Shown here in pieces: positions 5,548 to 12,412 of a stretch of 21,546 bases of DNA (position 1 is the stretch's first letter; the number at the start of each line of letters is the position of its first letter). The stretch lies in IMG/VR virus record IMGVR_UViG_3300005664_000121, positions 1 to 21,546 of that record. One strand, 5' to 3'. This DNA comes from a virus. The notes below the pieces were generated by a model. That model did no database searches, had not been told where the DNA came from, and worked only from the letters and a program-made list of their open reading frames with translations. Made by a program: the position numbers and the translations under genes.

Positions 5548-6718
5548 AGCGGCTGATGAAGAACTGATCAATTTCTGGAGGAATGTTTTGCATGTTTGGT
5601 GCAGAGCTACTAAGCCGACCTGTGACAGCTACGTTTTGGTTGTATTGTCCATGCACTAGGTTGTCTGTCCATTGGAACTTATCAAAGAGTTTGAAGATTG
5701 ATTCAAGCATCTCAACCACCTTTGTCTTCGCGCTACGTTCAAGAAGATGGGCCACAACTTGCTTGCCCTCTTTACCACCGCCGGAAAGCGAAGACAGCGT
5801 AGGTAAATCGGTTTGGTAATACCTTGTTGTTGCCTGCTGATCTCCCTTCGTCTTTTTAAGCTCAGTTCCCGAGAGAGGCTTAAAAAGCTGTGGGAAAGTA
5901 ACACATTCTTCGAACCACGAGTTCTTGATGTAAGACTCACCCTTCTTCGCACCAGATTTGTAGACGGCTGGTTCACTGATGGCCCAGTCAAAGACTAATG
6001 TGCCCCCGTAAAGAAAACAAGATAGATGGTCGCCACTATCCCAATTGAAGCTACCATGCTGGATAGGAGGAAGTCGTTTCGCAAGTTCCAGCTCAATTGC
6101 AGCCACTTGTTCTTTAAGTGTAGCCAAGTAAGGTGTAGCCGCAGCAGTGTCGAATAGTAGGCCACTACGCTCGATATGTGCCAGCACCTTAAGGTCTTCC
6201 CCCATGAGGTAGACCAAACGCTTTTGTTCATCTGTTAAGAGCCCCTGTTGAACCAGAAAGAGTTTTTCAGTTTGGATGACATCCCATTCATTATACTCCT
6301 GTAGAACAGGTAGAGGGATTTCAGTGGTTTGATAACCAGCATCCCAAAGTTCTTTAACGAGGTCTTTCTTTGTTTCAAGTCCATAGCGCTCCAGGCATTC
6401 GTTGAGGGATATAAATTGAGCTTTCTGCCCTGTGTAAACATGTTCGGCTAACTGGCAGTCCCATATTTTTACGTCATGAGGATATAAGTGAGAGCACCAG
6501 TGGTGGTCAAACTTAAAAGTAAACCCAATAAGAATAGTGCCAACTCTAACATGCTCCAAAACTGAACAGAAGTTAGGATCAGTGTAATACCCAAAGCGAA
6601 GACCGCTAGGAGAAGTATGAGCATATGAGACTACTTTGTTTCTGGGATCAAATGCGTGGCCCTTGTTGTAGGTTTGTGTCTCACAGTCCAGGCAAACGTA
6701 ATCTGTTGATAACTTCAT
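5540..6718 (-). CDS. DNA polymerase family A, N-terminal 3'-5' exonuclease and thumb part of a split enzyme
   Basis: A 392-residue protein carrying the proofreading exonuclease and the first part of the polymerase domain. Exo I is VCLDCET (D11, E13), Exo II is GFTFKFDHHW (D71) and Exo III is YNEWD (Y142, D146), all with catalytic residues present. Near the C-terminus comes TGRLSSSAPNMQNIP (about 366-380), the conserved strand and loop that precede motif A. The protein then stops after FFISRYA, where a complete enzyme would run directly into motif A. The ATG at 6718 is chosen over a TTG two codons upstream because it is ATG and still places Exo I near the N-terminus; no strong Shine-Dalgarno sequence is seen. 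The rest of the catalytic domain is at 4422-5162. Confidence 0.9.
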   Translation of the reverse strand: MKLSTDYVCLDCETQTYNKGHAFDPRNKVVSYAHTSPSGLRFGYYTDPNFCSVLEHVRVGTILIGFTFKFDHHWCSHLYPHDVKIWDCQLAEHVYTGQKAQFISLNECLERYGLETKKDLVKELWDAGYQTTEIPLPVLQEYNEWDVIQTEKLFLVQQGLLTDEQKRLVYLMGEDLKVLAHIERSGLLFDTAAATPYLATLKEQVAAIELELAKRLPPIQHGSFNWDSGDHLSCFLYGGTLVFDWAISEPAVYKSGAKKGESYIKNSWFEECVTFPQLFKPLSGTELKKTKGDQQATTRYYQTDLPTLSSLSGGGKEGKQVVAHLLERSAKTKVVEMLESIFKLFDKFQWTDNLVHGQYNQNVAVTGRLSSSAPNMQNIPPEIDQFFISRYA

Positions 6719-6771
6719 TTGCAAAGTTTACTAGAAATAAAAGTCAACCCATAGCATCTAATACTGTATAG

Positions 6772-7107
6772 TTATTTAGCGTGCTCATCACATAGGGTTT
6801 TTACCCATCCAAAAGGATTTCGTTCCTCTCCTGGCTTCCCACAAACTTCACAAAGTTTATAGCTTTCATCTTCTGCAAGCTGAATCCTCTTAAAAATATC
6901 GTCTGTGCCCTTTCCAATATAAAACCGAAGGCCACCAAACTTTTCCTTGACTTGATATACCTGACCATCCCAGCCAAGAGAGAACAGGTCATCAATAAGT
7001 CGATGTACTAACTTATGCCAACCAGCACCTACACAACCTAACACATGTTCTCTGGATGCTGGCTTACCAGAAAACCCCCAAGTCATTTCAGTTGAATTTG
7101 ATGACAT
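6772..7107 (-). CDS. Conserved phage protein with C-terminal zinc-ribbon-like motif (111 aa)
   Basis: Contains GWHKLVHRLIDDLFSLGWDG, then QVKEKFGGLRFYIG, then a Cys/His cluster CEVCGKPGEER followed by LCDEH (C-x2-C and C-x2-H). This combination recurs in many phage and bacterial hypothetical proteins whose function I do not know. The ATG at 7107 is preceded by GAGGT seven bases upstream and lies 20 bases inside the end of the helicase gene. The metal-binding pattern suggests structural zinc, possibly nucleic-acid or protein contact. Confidence 0.75.
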   Translation of the reverse strand: MSSNSTEMTWGFSGKPASREHVLGCVGAGWHKLVHRLIDDLFSLGWDGQVYQVKEKFGGLRFYIGKGTDDIFKRIQLAEDESYKLCEVCGKPGEERNPFGWVKTLCDEHAK

Positions 7108-8335
7108 CAATATACCTCGCAATTAATGGCTCTATTAGCACCTCAAAGTGCCCATGACGCAAGTCAGGCATCGAATCTTTATCACCAAGCAGCTTGTTCT
7201 TAATCACTGTGAGATAGCGCGCATACTGTTGTGCAGGATCGTTAGATCGTCCGATGCCGAGGATAAAGTCTGCTTCAGCTTGTTTAGCTGTCTTTGCATT
7301 AGCGACATGCTCCATGGTGAGGCGCCTAACCCCTTCGGCTGTCCCATCAGCTTGACATACTCCAATTGCTGCGTGGCTACCCTTAGCGAGTTCTCTAGCC
7401 CATTGATATATAGAGCCAAGTCTGAGGTCTTCTCTGTCATTCTGAAATCCTTTAATTTTATCAATCTGGTCGTAAACCACTAACGATGGGTTCAGTTGCT
7501 CGACAATGCGCTCAACATTACCACGGCTAATTAAAGCCGAATCAAACAGCCGAAAGCTATTTCCAACCTCTTGACGAAACCTGTCTCGATACTTCTTTAC
7601 ATTGGAGAGGATGACATCACTACTGACACCAAAGTAGGCACAGTAGACACGGAGCATTACTTTCCATCCGTCTTCCTCGTTGTTAAGCCAAATTATGGGG
7701 CCAGCATTCTGGCCTCCACTAAGCATCTCCGTGATTTCAGAAGCCAGGAAAGTTGTTTTGCCTGTCTCTGGTCGCGCGAAGATGAATCCGAAATCTCCTT
7801 TTCTAAGGCTGCCAAGGCTTTTGTTAAGGCAATCCAGACGCCATCTAAGTCCTGTGTCGTAGACGTGGTTGGAGAGGAGTTGTTCAAGGTCATTGTCTAC
7901 CTCTGGTAATGTGGTTTCAACACGATCTGTACGCCCCCAATTCTTCCAAAATTCGGTAAGGTCTTCTTCTGTTTTGAAGCCTTGACCCACTTGGAAAGCA
8001 AGCTCAGACAGCTTTAAAGACTTCTTCCTGGTGATGGTTTGATTTAAGATATCCAGACCTACATCTGGCGTTATCTCAGCCTTGTAAAGCTGGTCAAACA
8101 AAGCACCGTAAATATTCTTGTCTGAGTCTGGGTATGTCGCCCAGAAGGAAGCAGCTAGATCATCGAGTGTGAAGGAATGGGGGAGTCTTTCATGCAAAGA
8201 CATGAGACACAAGTACAAGAAAGAAATTTCACGGAAGGTGTCTTTAATGTGTTTAATGTCTATGAATTCTTTGTACTTGTTATAGTTCTCTTTATCTAAT
8301 AGTACTTTTAATAGTATTAGTTCATAGTTAAATAT
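7088..8335 (-). CDS. DnaB-like replicative helicase, start codon non-canonical
   Basis: Hexameric superfamily 4 helicase that unwinds DNA at the fork using ATP. Counting from the first ATG (8203): Walker A is ARPETGKTT (K149, T150; the leading Gly is Ala), Walker B is SLVVYDQID (D245), and sensor-like GVCQADGTAEG follows. The frame stays open 44 codons upstream of that ATG and encodes a helical segment (NYELILLKVLLDKENYNKY, then EFIDIKHIKDTF). This looks like the N-terminal part of phage DnaB-like helicases. It contains TTGs only near 8218-8224, without a ribosome site. The best ribosome site, AAAGGA, lies seven bases before an ATA at 8333-8335, which I take as the likely start (415 residues). 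A sequencing error turning ATG into ATA is the main alternative. The primase is a separate gene upstream, unlike the fused T7 gp4. Confidence 0.85.
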   Translation of the reverse strand: MFNYELILLKVLLDKENYNKYKEFIDIKHIKDTFREISFLYLCLMSLHERLPHSFTLDDLAASFWATYPDSDKNIYGALFDQLYKAEITPDVGLDILNQTITRKKSLKLSELAFQVGQGFKTEEDLTEFWKNWGRTDRVETTLPEVDNDLEQLLSNHVYDTGLRWRLDCLNKSLGSLRKGDFGFIFARPETGKTTFLASEITEMLSGGQNAGPIIWLNNEEDGWKVMLRVYCAYFGVSSDVILSNVKKYRDRFRQEVGNSFRLFDSALISRGNVERIVEQLNPSLVVYDQIDKIKGFQNDREDLRLGSIYQWARELAKGSHAAIGVCQADGTAEGVRRLTMEHVANAKTAKQAEADFILGIGRSNDPAQQYARYLTVIKNKLLGDKDSMPDLRHGHFEVLIEPLIARYIDVIKFN

Positions 8336-8356
8336 AAGAATATCCTTTAATGTATT

Positions 8357-8385
8357 AGTCTACACCTTTTTCTTGAAGTTGTCAA
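8357..8385 (-). promoter_or_regulatory. Sigma-70 type promoter before the helicase
   Basis: On the minus strand a perfect TTGACA (8380-8385), a 17-base spacer and TAGACT (8357-8362, four of six consensus). The TAG of the -10 is the stop codon of the small membrane-protein gene. The predicted transcript would begin near 8350, just ahead of the AAAGGA ribosome site of the helicase. Confidence 0.55.
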
Positions 8386-8668
8386 GTTCTTCTTGAGGAA
8401 CCTGTGTCAACGGGCCGCAGACAATGGTTTGTCCTGCTTCGTTCATCACAAAGCCTCCATTATGATAACATGCCTGCAACAAAAAGTCAACTCCTTCTAC
8501 TTGTCCAAGCGTCCTACCGACAGTTTCCCCTTGATGATGGGCAAAGAGAGAGCATCCTATCAATATGGATAGGGCAAGAAGGCCCTTAGCAGGCCGATAC
8601 CAGCGTTTTCCAGACCACTTGGCTAGGGTGGTAGCCACAGCCCACTTTGTTTCGCTTAAACGGATCAT
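8360..8668 (-). CDS. Small single-pass membrane protein (102 aa)
   Basis: Unrecognised. A basic N-terminal region (to about residue 28) is followed by one hydrophobic segment, GLLALSILIGCSLFA (about 29-43). A hydrophilic C-terminal part contains two further cysteines (QACYHNGG and IVCGPL). The basic N-terminus suggests an N-in, C-out orientation in the inner membrane with the cysteines in the periplasm, which is inference. The ATG at 8668 forms an ATGA overlap with the thyX stop. The last codons carry the -35 and -10 of the helicase promoter. Confidence 0.65.
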   Translation of the reverse strand: MIRLSETKWAVATTLAKWSGKRWYRPAKGLLALSILIGCSLFAHHQGETVGRTLGQVEGVDFLLQACYHNGGFVMNEAGQTIVCGPLTQVPQEELDNFKKKV

Positions 8669-9345
8669 TTCATTAATGCCTTTAATGCGTTGGGAAAACG
8701 TGATAGAAGGCTATTATACATGGCCTGCACCACATCTCGTGTCTCTTCTTGTGTGTGAGGATCAAGACGTAGGTTACAAACCCGTGCCCAAGCAGCCAGG
8801 CTTCCTGTCCACCACCACTCTGTCATCATGTTTTGAGGCAATACCATACGGGCTTGTTCAGGAGCTACCCCACGATTAAGTAGGTCATTATATAGACCGA
8901 GACAATCCTCAATCACTTGCTCAGGATAAAGGCTTGTAATTAGTTGTGGGTCCACAGTACCATCACTTCCTTGTTTGGCATTCACTGGCCGACCCCTCCA
9001 GGAATCCGGGAAGAAAAATTCAGGTTCTTCATCTACATAACGACGAGATACCTCATTCCACACCAACCCAACTTGATGCTTCCCTAATTGTCGTGCTATG
9101 AAGATTGGGGCTTTAATTACAAAGGTAGCGTTGACATGTCCAAAGGGGGTCCAATGTCCATGAGAAGCCAAGTAGTTAATGAGTTTAACATCGCGTTCTG
9201 CAATGTTGCCAGGGACTCCCCCACATCCTTCTACCAGAGGCTTCCACTCACTTTCTTTGTGGAAACTCACACGAGCCGCATTAACAATATCAAGCTCTGT
9301 ACCATCTACTTTACGTAGAACAACATTACATTTTGAGATTTTCAT
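8665..9345 (-). CDS. thyX: Flavin-dependent thymidylate synthase
   Basis: A 226-residue ThyX, which makes dTMP from dUMP using FAD and methylenetetrahydrofolate. N-terminal AARVSFHKE and LINYLASHGHWTPFGH are typical. The ThyX motif region reads IARQLGKHQ followed by VGLVWNEVSRRYVDEEPEFF (R85, K89-H90-Q91, N97-E98, S100, R102), so the usual RHR is KHQ and one residue appears inserted before NE. I recall similar variants in other phage ThyX proteins. The C-terminal block ARMVLPQNMMTEWWWTGSLA and NLRLDPHTQEE is conserved. The ATG at 9345 has AAGGA five to six bases upstream. It would supply thymidine nucleotides for phage replication independently of host ThyA. Confidence 0.92.
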   Translation of the reverse strand: MKISKCNVVLRKVDGTELDIVNAARVSFHKESEWKPLVEGCGGVPGNIAERDVKLINYLASHGHWTPFGHVNATFVIKAPIFIARQLGKHQVGLVWNEVSRRYVDEEPEFFFPDSWRGRPVNAKQGSDGTVDPQLITSLYPEQVIEDCLGLYNDLLNRGVAPEQARMVLPQNMMTEWWWTGSLAAWARVCNLRLDPHTQEETRDVVQAMYNSLLSRFPNALKALMK

Positions 9346-9589
9346 TAATTTCCTTAAAAAAATGTACTGGGATTAAATACCCACCACAGGGGATATTGGA
9401 GAGTCGTTTAGGGCTGTATAAACAAAGGACATACGCCTCTTTAGTAGCAATCCACCAACTACTATAGTCGTCTGGCCAGCCAGCATCTTTGAAGATTTGC
9501 TTGTGTTTGTAGTCTACTACATGGGGGCCACCAGACCAAAATCTTTTGTAATAATGTTTCCAGTGGTCATCTAAAACATATTTAAACAC
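9326..9589 (-). CDS. Hypothetical protein rich in Trp/Tyr (87 aa)
   Basis: Unrecognised. Contains HWKHYYKRFWSGGPHVVDYK and SSWWIATKEAYVLCLY; aromatic-rich and weakly basic, no membrane segment. The start is probably GTG at 9589, overlapping the primase end by 19 bases; no in-frame ATG occurs near. Its end overlaps the thyX start by 20 bases. The location between primase and thyX does not by itself define a role. Confidence 0.55.
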   Translation of the reverse strand: MFKYVLDDHWKHYYKRFWSGGPHVVDYKHKQIFKDAGWPDDYSSWWIATKEAYVLCLYSPKRLSNIPCGGYLIPVHFFKEINENLKM

Positions 9590-10335
9590 TGCTTAATCTC
9601 AGTAAAAGAGAGGCTTTTAGGGTCATTGTCTGTAACTACTGTACGAACAGGACAACCCACAAGGGCCTGCAAACCCACTGCCTTGCGCATGATCGTCCCT
9701 GCCTGATCCTTATCTAACCAGAGGACAACAGGCCGTTGCTCTTGCATCAGGTAGTAAACATGACAGGGATGCCAGTTTACACCAAACAAGGGCATTGCTA
9801 TGTAGCCAGCATTTGCGATTTTATGCGCGCTAACCAAGTCCTCGCACAATACAATTTTGTCTTGTGCTTCGGGATTGTCGCTGCCTGGGGCAGCTCCGAC
9901 AATTTCCGCGTGTCGGTGGGAATCTCCCCATACATACCATTTTCGTGGCGGTCGTTCGGGTAGGGCCATTCCCAACTGGGAGGAGTTTCCGACATATCGG
10001 CCGATTGAAAATTGCGTGGGGGAACCGACAAGGAACACGAGTCTTTCTTCTGAAGGAGAGTAGCCAATTTGGTCTTTCCAATAGCTCCAGGGAAGCCCAT
10101 ACTGAAGAAGCCACTTGAGGGCTTGTGCTGGAACTTCTCTGGTGAAGTCACTAGGAAGCAGAGCTTTTGCGACATTTAGTTCCTTTAATCGTGGAACATA
10201 GTGCTTAGGAAATTGATGATAATTACAGGAGAAGCAATGAGCAGACCCGTCAGGCCATACGACAAGATTATCTCCCCGTGAATCAGCACCACGTTCCCTA
10301 CATCGTGGACAAGGTTCTTCACGCTTTTGGCTCAT
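9571..10335 (-). CDS. DNA primase with zinc-binding and TOPRIM domains
   Basis: A 254-residue primase resembling the N-terminal half of T7 gp4; it would make RNA primers for the split polymerase. The zinc-binding domain is at the N-terminus: C9-x2-C12 (EPCPRCRERG) and C34-x2-C37 (AHCFSCNYH). The TOPRIM fold follows, with the acidic residue in VLCEDLVSAH (E165) and the DxD in VLWLDKDQAG (D208, D210). There is no helicase domain; that function is at 7088-8335. The ATG at 10335 is chosen because it puts the zinc finger close to the N-terminus. It overlaps the end of the preceding gene by 17 bases and has no strong ribosome site, so coupling is likely. Confidence 0.88.
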   Translation of the reverse strand: MSQKREEPCPRCRERGADSRGDNLVVWPDGSAHCFSCNYHQFPKHYVPRLKELNVAKALLPSDFTREVPAQALKWLLQYGLPWSYWKDQIGYSPSEERLVFLVGSPTQFSIGRYVGNSSQLGMALPERPPRKWYVWGDSHRHAEIVGAAPGSDNPEAQDKIVLCEDLVSAHKIANAGYIAMPLFGVNWHPCHVYYLMQEQRPVVLWLDKDQAGTIMRKAVGLQALVGCPVRTVVTDNDPKSLSFTEIKQCLNMF

Positions 10336-10612
10336 TATATTCAAAGATGAACAAGGTGTTCCGTCCTCTACCATCTGACCGATAGTTTTTATTCCTAGCC
10401 TTAATACCACGATAGACAATGGTCCATTGCGGTTGTTTCAGGAACCACTCCATCTCATCATTTTGATCAGGACCAAAGATGATGAGGTAGGTGTTTTTGG
10501 TATTTTTAAGTCTCTTTTTATTACTAGTATCTTCCGTAAGTACAACCGTGCCTAATCTGTAGGAATATTCACGATGAACAAGATCACTAACAGCACAAGT
10601 AATTAAACTCAT
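10319..10612 (-). CDS. Hypothetical protein (97 aa)
   Basis: Unrecognised basic protein beginning MSLITCAVSDLVHREYSYRL, with a beta-prone middle (NTYLIIFGP) and a lysine/arginine-rich region near RGIKARNKNYRSDGRGRN that could contact nucleic acid. ATG at 10612, two bases after the preceding stop. Placed directly before the primase. Confidence 0.6.
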   Translation of the reverse strand: MSLITCAVSDLVHREYSYRLGTVVLTEDTSNKKRLKNTKNTYLIIFGPDQNDEMEWFLKQPQWTIVYRGIKARNKNYRSDGRGRNTLFIFEYNEPKA

Positions 10613-10614
10613 TC

Positions 10615-10842
10615 TTAAGCCCTCGGCTTAGTCATTACAACAGTTAATGGGCCATTCTTGGTTTGGATGGTTTCCCGAAGGGTCTGTGATGAATCCAGCT
10701 TTGTAGCTTCCCCACGATAGAGCGCAATGCCCTTGGGATTAGTGATTTTCTTTACCTTAGAAATATCACCACCCCACCAACTACCACAGCATGAGCAGAA
10801 GGTAGCACCAGGAGTGTTCCAGGTTTCGTCCATGTCATACAT
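10615..10842 (-). CDS. Small protein with CxCC cluster (75 aa)
   Basis: Starts MYDMDETWNTPGATFCSCCG, then SWWGGDISKVKKITNPKG. The CSCCGSWWGG segment could be half of a metal site, but only one Cys cluster is present. The ATG at 10842 is preferred over more upstream starts because it has GGAAG six bases upstream and only an eight-base overlap with the previous gene. Function unknown. Confidence 0.6.
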   Translation of the reverse strand: MYDMDETWNTPGATFCSCCGSWWGGDISKVKKITNPKGIALYRGEATKLDSSQTLRETIQTKNGPLTVVMTKPRA

Positions 10843-11050
10843 CGTTGTCTTCCTCGAAGAGAGTGTCTTGTTCATTCCAATTGTCTTCATCATCGGGTGC
10901 CTCAAACGGGCTAAGGTCCGGTCGTCCCCTGGTGGGGATGTTCAACCCATCAAGACATTTGTTACATGTTTCCATAAACTCATTTGTCACGGCATGACGG
11001 AGGGTGCTTTCGTAATCCGAAAGCAGGCGGTTGCAGCAGTCACACCTCAT
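10835..11050 (-). CDS. Small zinc-ribbon phage protein (71 aa)
   Basis: Begins MRCDCCNRLLSDYESTLRHA and continues with ETCNKCLDGLNIPTRGRPDL, giving two C-x2-C pairs (C3/C6-type and CNKC) that should bind one zinc. The tail is strongly acidic (PDDEDNWNEQD, FEEDND). I recognise the pattern RCDCC-x-LSDYESTL...C-x2-CL from a family of small phage proteins with no assigned function. The ATG at 11050 forms an ATGA overlap with the GNAT-like gene stop. An acidic tail plus zinc ribbon fits a transcription or nuclease modulator, but that is speculation. Confidence 0.7.
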   Translation of the reverse strand: MRCDCCNRLLSDYESTLRHAVTNEFMETCNKCLDGLNIPTRGRPDLSPFEAPDDEDNWNEQDTLFEEDNDV

Positions 11051-11343
11051 GTGTTGCGTCCCCAGATTTGAACAACATTTCCTGTTTCGGAACTCTTGAA
11101 ACTATCGAAGAAGTGCCAGCCACAAGCTTCAAGAATCTTAATCTGGGGGATATTATCTTCCCTTACTGTGCAAAGCATGTAGTCATACCCAAGAGATGCT
11201 GCTTTCTCATTACTTTTGACGTGCTGTACTTTTCCATATCCCACGCCCTTCTCATAAATTAGAGCATGGTTTTTAACAACAATCTGGTTACTACCAGGGA
11301 AAGGATTCAATTCATAAAATCCATACTTAGATATAAAACGCAT
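11047..11343 (-). CDS. GNAT-like N-acetyltransferase family protein (98 aa)
   Basis: Short protein resembling the acetyl-CoA-binding half of GNAT acetyltransferases. An LIYEKGVGYGKVQHVKSNEK region matches the V/I-x-x-x-x-R/Q-G-x-G-x-G/A loop-helix area only loosely. It is followed by AASLGYDYMLCTVREDNIPQ and IKILEACGWHFFDSF, the typical N-x-x-x-x-x-(L/I)-x-x-x-G(F/W) end of the fold. I recall near-identical small proteins in other phages annotated as acetyltransferases. At 98 residues it lacks the N-terminal strand-helix elements, so activity is uncertain. The ATG at 11343 overlaps the preceding stop as TGATG. Confidence 0.65.
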   Translation of the reverse strand: MRFISKYGFYELNPFPGSNQIVVKNHALIYEKGVGYGKVQHVKSNEKAASLGYDYMLCTVREDNIPQIKILEACGWHFFDSFKSSETGNVVQIWGRNT

Positions 11344-11690
11344 CACTTGTTCTCCTGTGCTGCTTTCCAACAATCTTGTAACCAAAGTTTGGTTCCAGCG
11401 TCAGGCTCGACAAAGGAGGACTGGTGCAACCACTCTTCAAACGTAAGCTTCTTTAGGGGAGGACAATTCTCACAGCCCCTACCATTAGGGCCTGTTCGTA
11501 GGGGATTGCCACAACACTCTTTCTTTACAGCTTCAAAAGCTTTATTGATTCCATCCTTCCGACGGATGTAGTCACCAAGGGTTTTATCAACAAAGCCCAG
11601 TGGATTAACAGGATTAACCTGTTGTCCAGGCTTGTGTTCAGGATTGGTTTGCTTGTGTGCAGGGACAAAGGCAGTGAGTGTGGTACGCAT
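11343..11690 (-). CDS. Hypothetical Cys-containing protein (115 aa)
   Basis: Unrecognised. The N-terminal third is Pro/Asn-rich and probably disordered (AHKQTNPEHKPGQQVNPVNP). The middle has CCGNPL followed by GRGCENCPP, which could bind a metal, and the C-terminal third is helical with Trp (FEEWLHQSS, LWLQDCWKAAQ). The ATG at 11690 overlaps the stop of a tiny upstream ORF (TAATG), with GGAG eight bases before it. Confidence 0.6.
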   Translation of the reverse strand: MRTTLTAFVPAHKQTNPEHKPGQQVNPVNPLGFVDKTLGDYIRRKDGINKAFEAVKKECCGNPLRTGPNGRGCENCPPLKKLTFEEWLHQSSFVEPDAGTKLWLQDCWKAAQENK

Positions 11691-11773
11691 TATTTCTTCT
11701 CCAAGTTAAACAGATTAATCAAAGCATTAGCATACTTGTCGAGAGTGGTCCCCATCAGCCCGTTAGTATTCAT
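11690..11773 (-). CDS. Possible micro-ORF (27 aa)
   Basis: MNTNGLMGTTLDKYANALIN then LFNLEKK. Its ATG sits inside the last codons of the HNH gene and its TAA shares a base with the next ATG (TAATG), bridging an otherwise untranslated 72-base gap. The bridge, rather than the peptide, is the evidence; it could merely be a coupling leader or chance. Confidence 0.35.
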   Translation of the reverse strand: MNTNGLMGTTLDKYANALINLFNLEKK

Positions 11774-12368
11774 TATTATCATCACTTCCTTGTTTGGCAC
11801 GGTGCATTTCAATAACATTATAAGCAAACGTGAGGAGTTGTTCTGATGTTGCTGAGTTCTTCATTTGGTTGGCTAGGCGACTAATCACCTGTACATTTCC
11901 TTTGATGTATCCAAGTTCAGGAATAATTTTGTCTATGGAACTGTTGCTGTCTAAGTAACCTTGCCCAAGATGGTGTGTAAGCTCCATCCCAAGATAGGGG
12001 CAATGTGTGGGAATCACAATATCTTCCAACTCCAAATTAAAAGGAAGACCTTCTTTTGTGGCCCGCTCTTTAGTTTTACTAAGTAGTTTCTTTGCTCGAT
12101 TCTCTGGCGCTGCATAATACTCTCGTTGTTGCGCCAACATATCTACCTTATTAGATAAATAATACTGTTTACGATACTGCTGTTGGTGTACTTTTACGTG
12201 ACCCTTGCTATAGTATTCTTTTTTCTTTTGTGAAAGAATTTCTTTATTCTCAAAACGATACTGAAGACAGCACGCTTTGCAGTAAGGATTATGCCCATCT
12301 TTACGGTCTTTGGATTTATTAAAGTCCGTAAAGAGCTTGGTTTGTTTACAGTTTGCACAAGTTTTCAT
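11763..12368 (-). CDS. HNH endonuclease with N-terminal zinc ribbon
   Basis: A 201-residue phage HNH nuclease. The N-terminus has a zinc ribbon (C4-x2-C7, then C30-x2-C33 in YCKACC), followed by a basic, tyrosine-rich helical region that probably contacts DNA. The C-terminal nuclease block has THCPYLGMEL, SIDKIIPELGYIKGNVQVIS and RLANQMKNSATSEQLL, the recognised layout of the phage homing HNH family (D/N of the core in SIDKI and GNVQ). The ATG at 12368 has AAAGGA 11 bases upstream. A perfect host-type promoter lies just before the gene. The local sequence is more AT-rich than the ATP-grasp gene upstream, consistent with an inserted element, though it does not interrupt a recognisable gene. 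Confidence 0.85.
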   Translation of the reverse strand: MKTCANCKQTKLFTDFNKSKDRKDGHNPYCKACCLQYRFENKEILSQKKKEYYSKGHVKVHQQQYRKQYYLSNKVDMLAQQREYYAAPENRAKKLLSKTKERATKEGLPFNLELEDIVIPTHCPYLGMELTHHLGQGYLDSNSSIDKIIPELGYIKGNVQVISRLANQMKNSATSEQLLTFAYNVIEMHRAKQGSDDNNEY

Positions 12369-12412
12369 GGTAGTTGTAGTCCTTTCTTAATGGAATTAAT
12401 GTCTACAACTAT

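Noticed and set aside
12371-12411. Inverted repeat TAGTTGTAG...CTACAACTA as an operator or RNA hairpin before the HNH gene
   Set aside because: The predicted transcript begins inside one arm, leaving only about four base pairs in RNA, and the 23-base loop makes a protein-binding dyad doubtful. Not strong enough to list.
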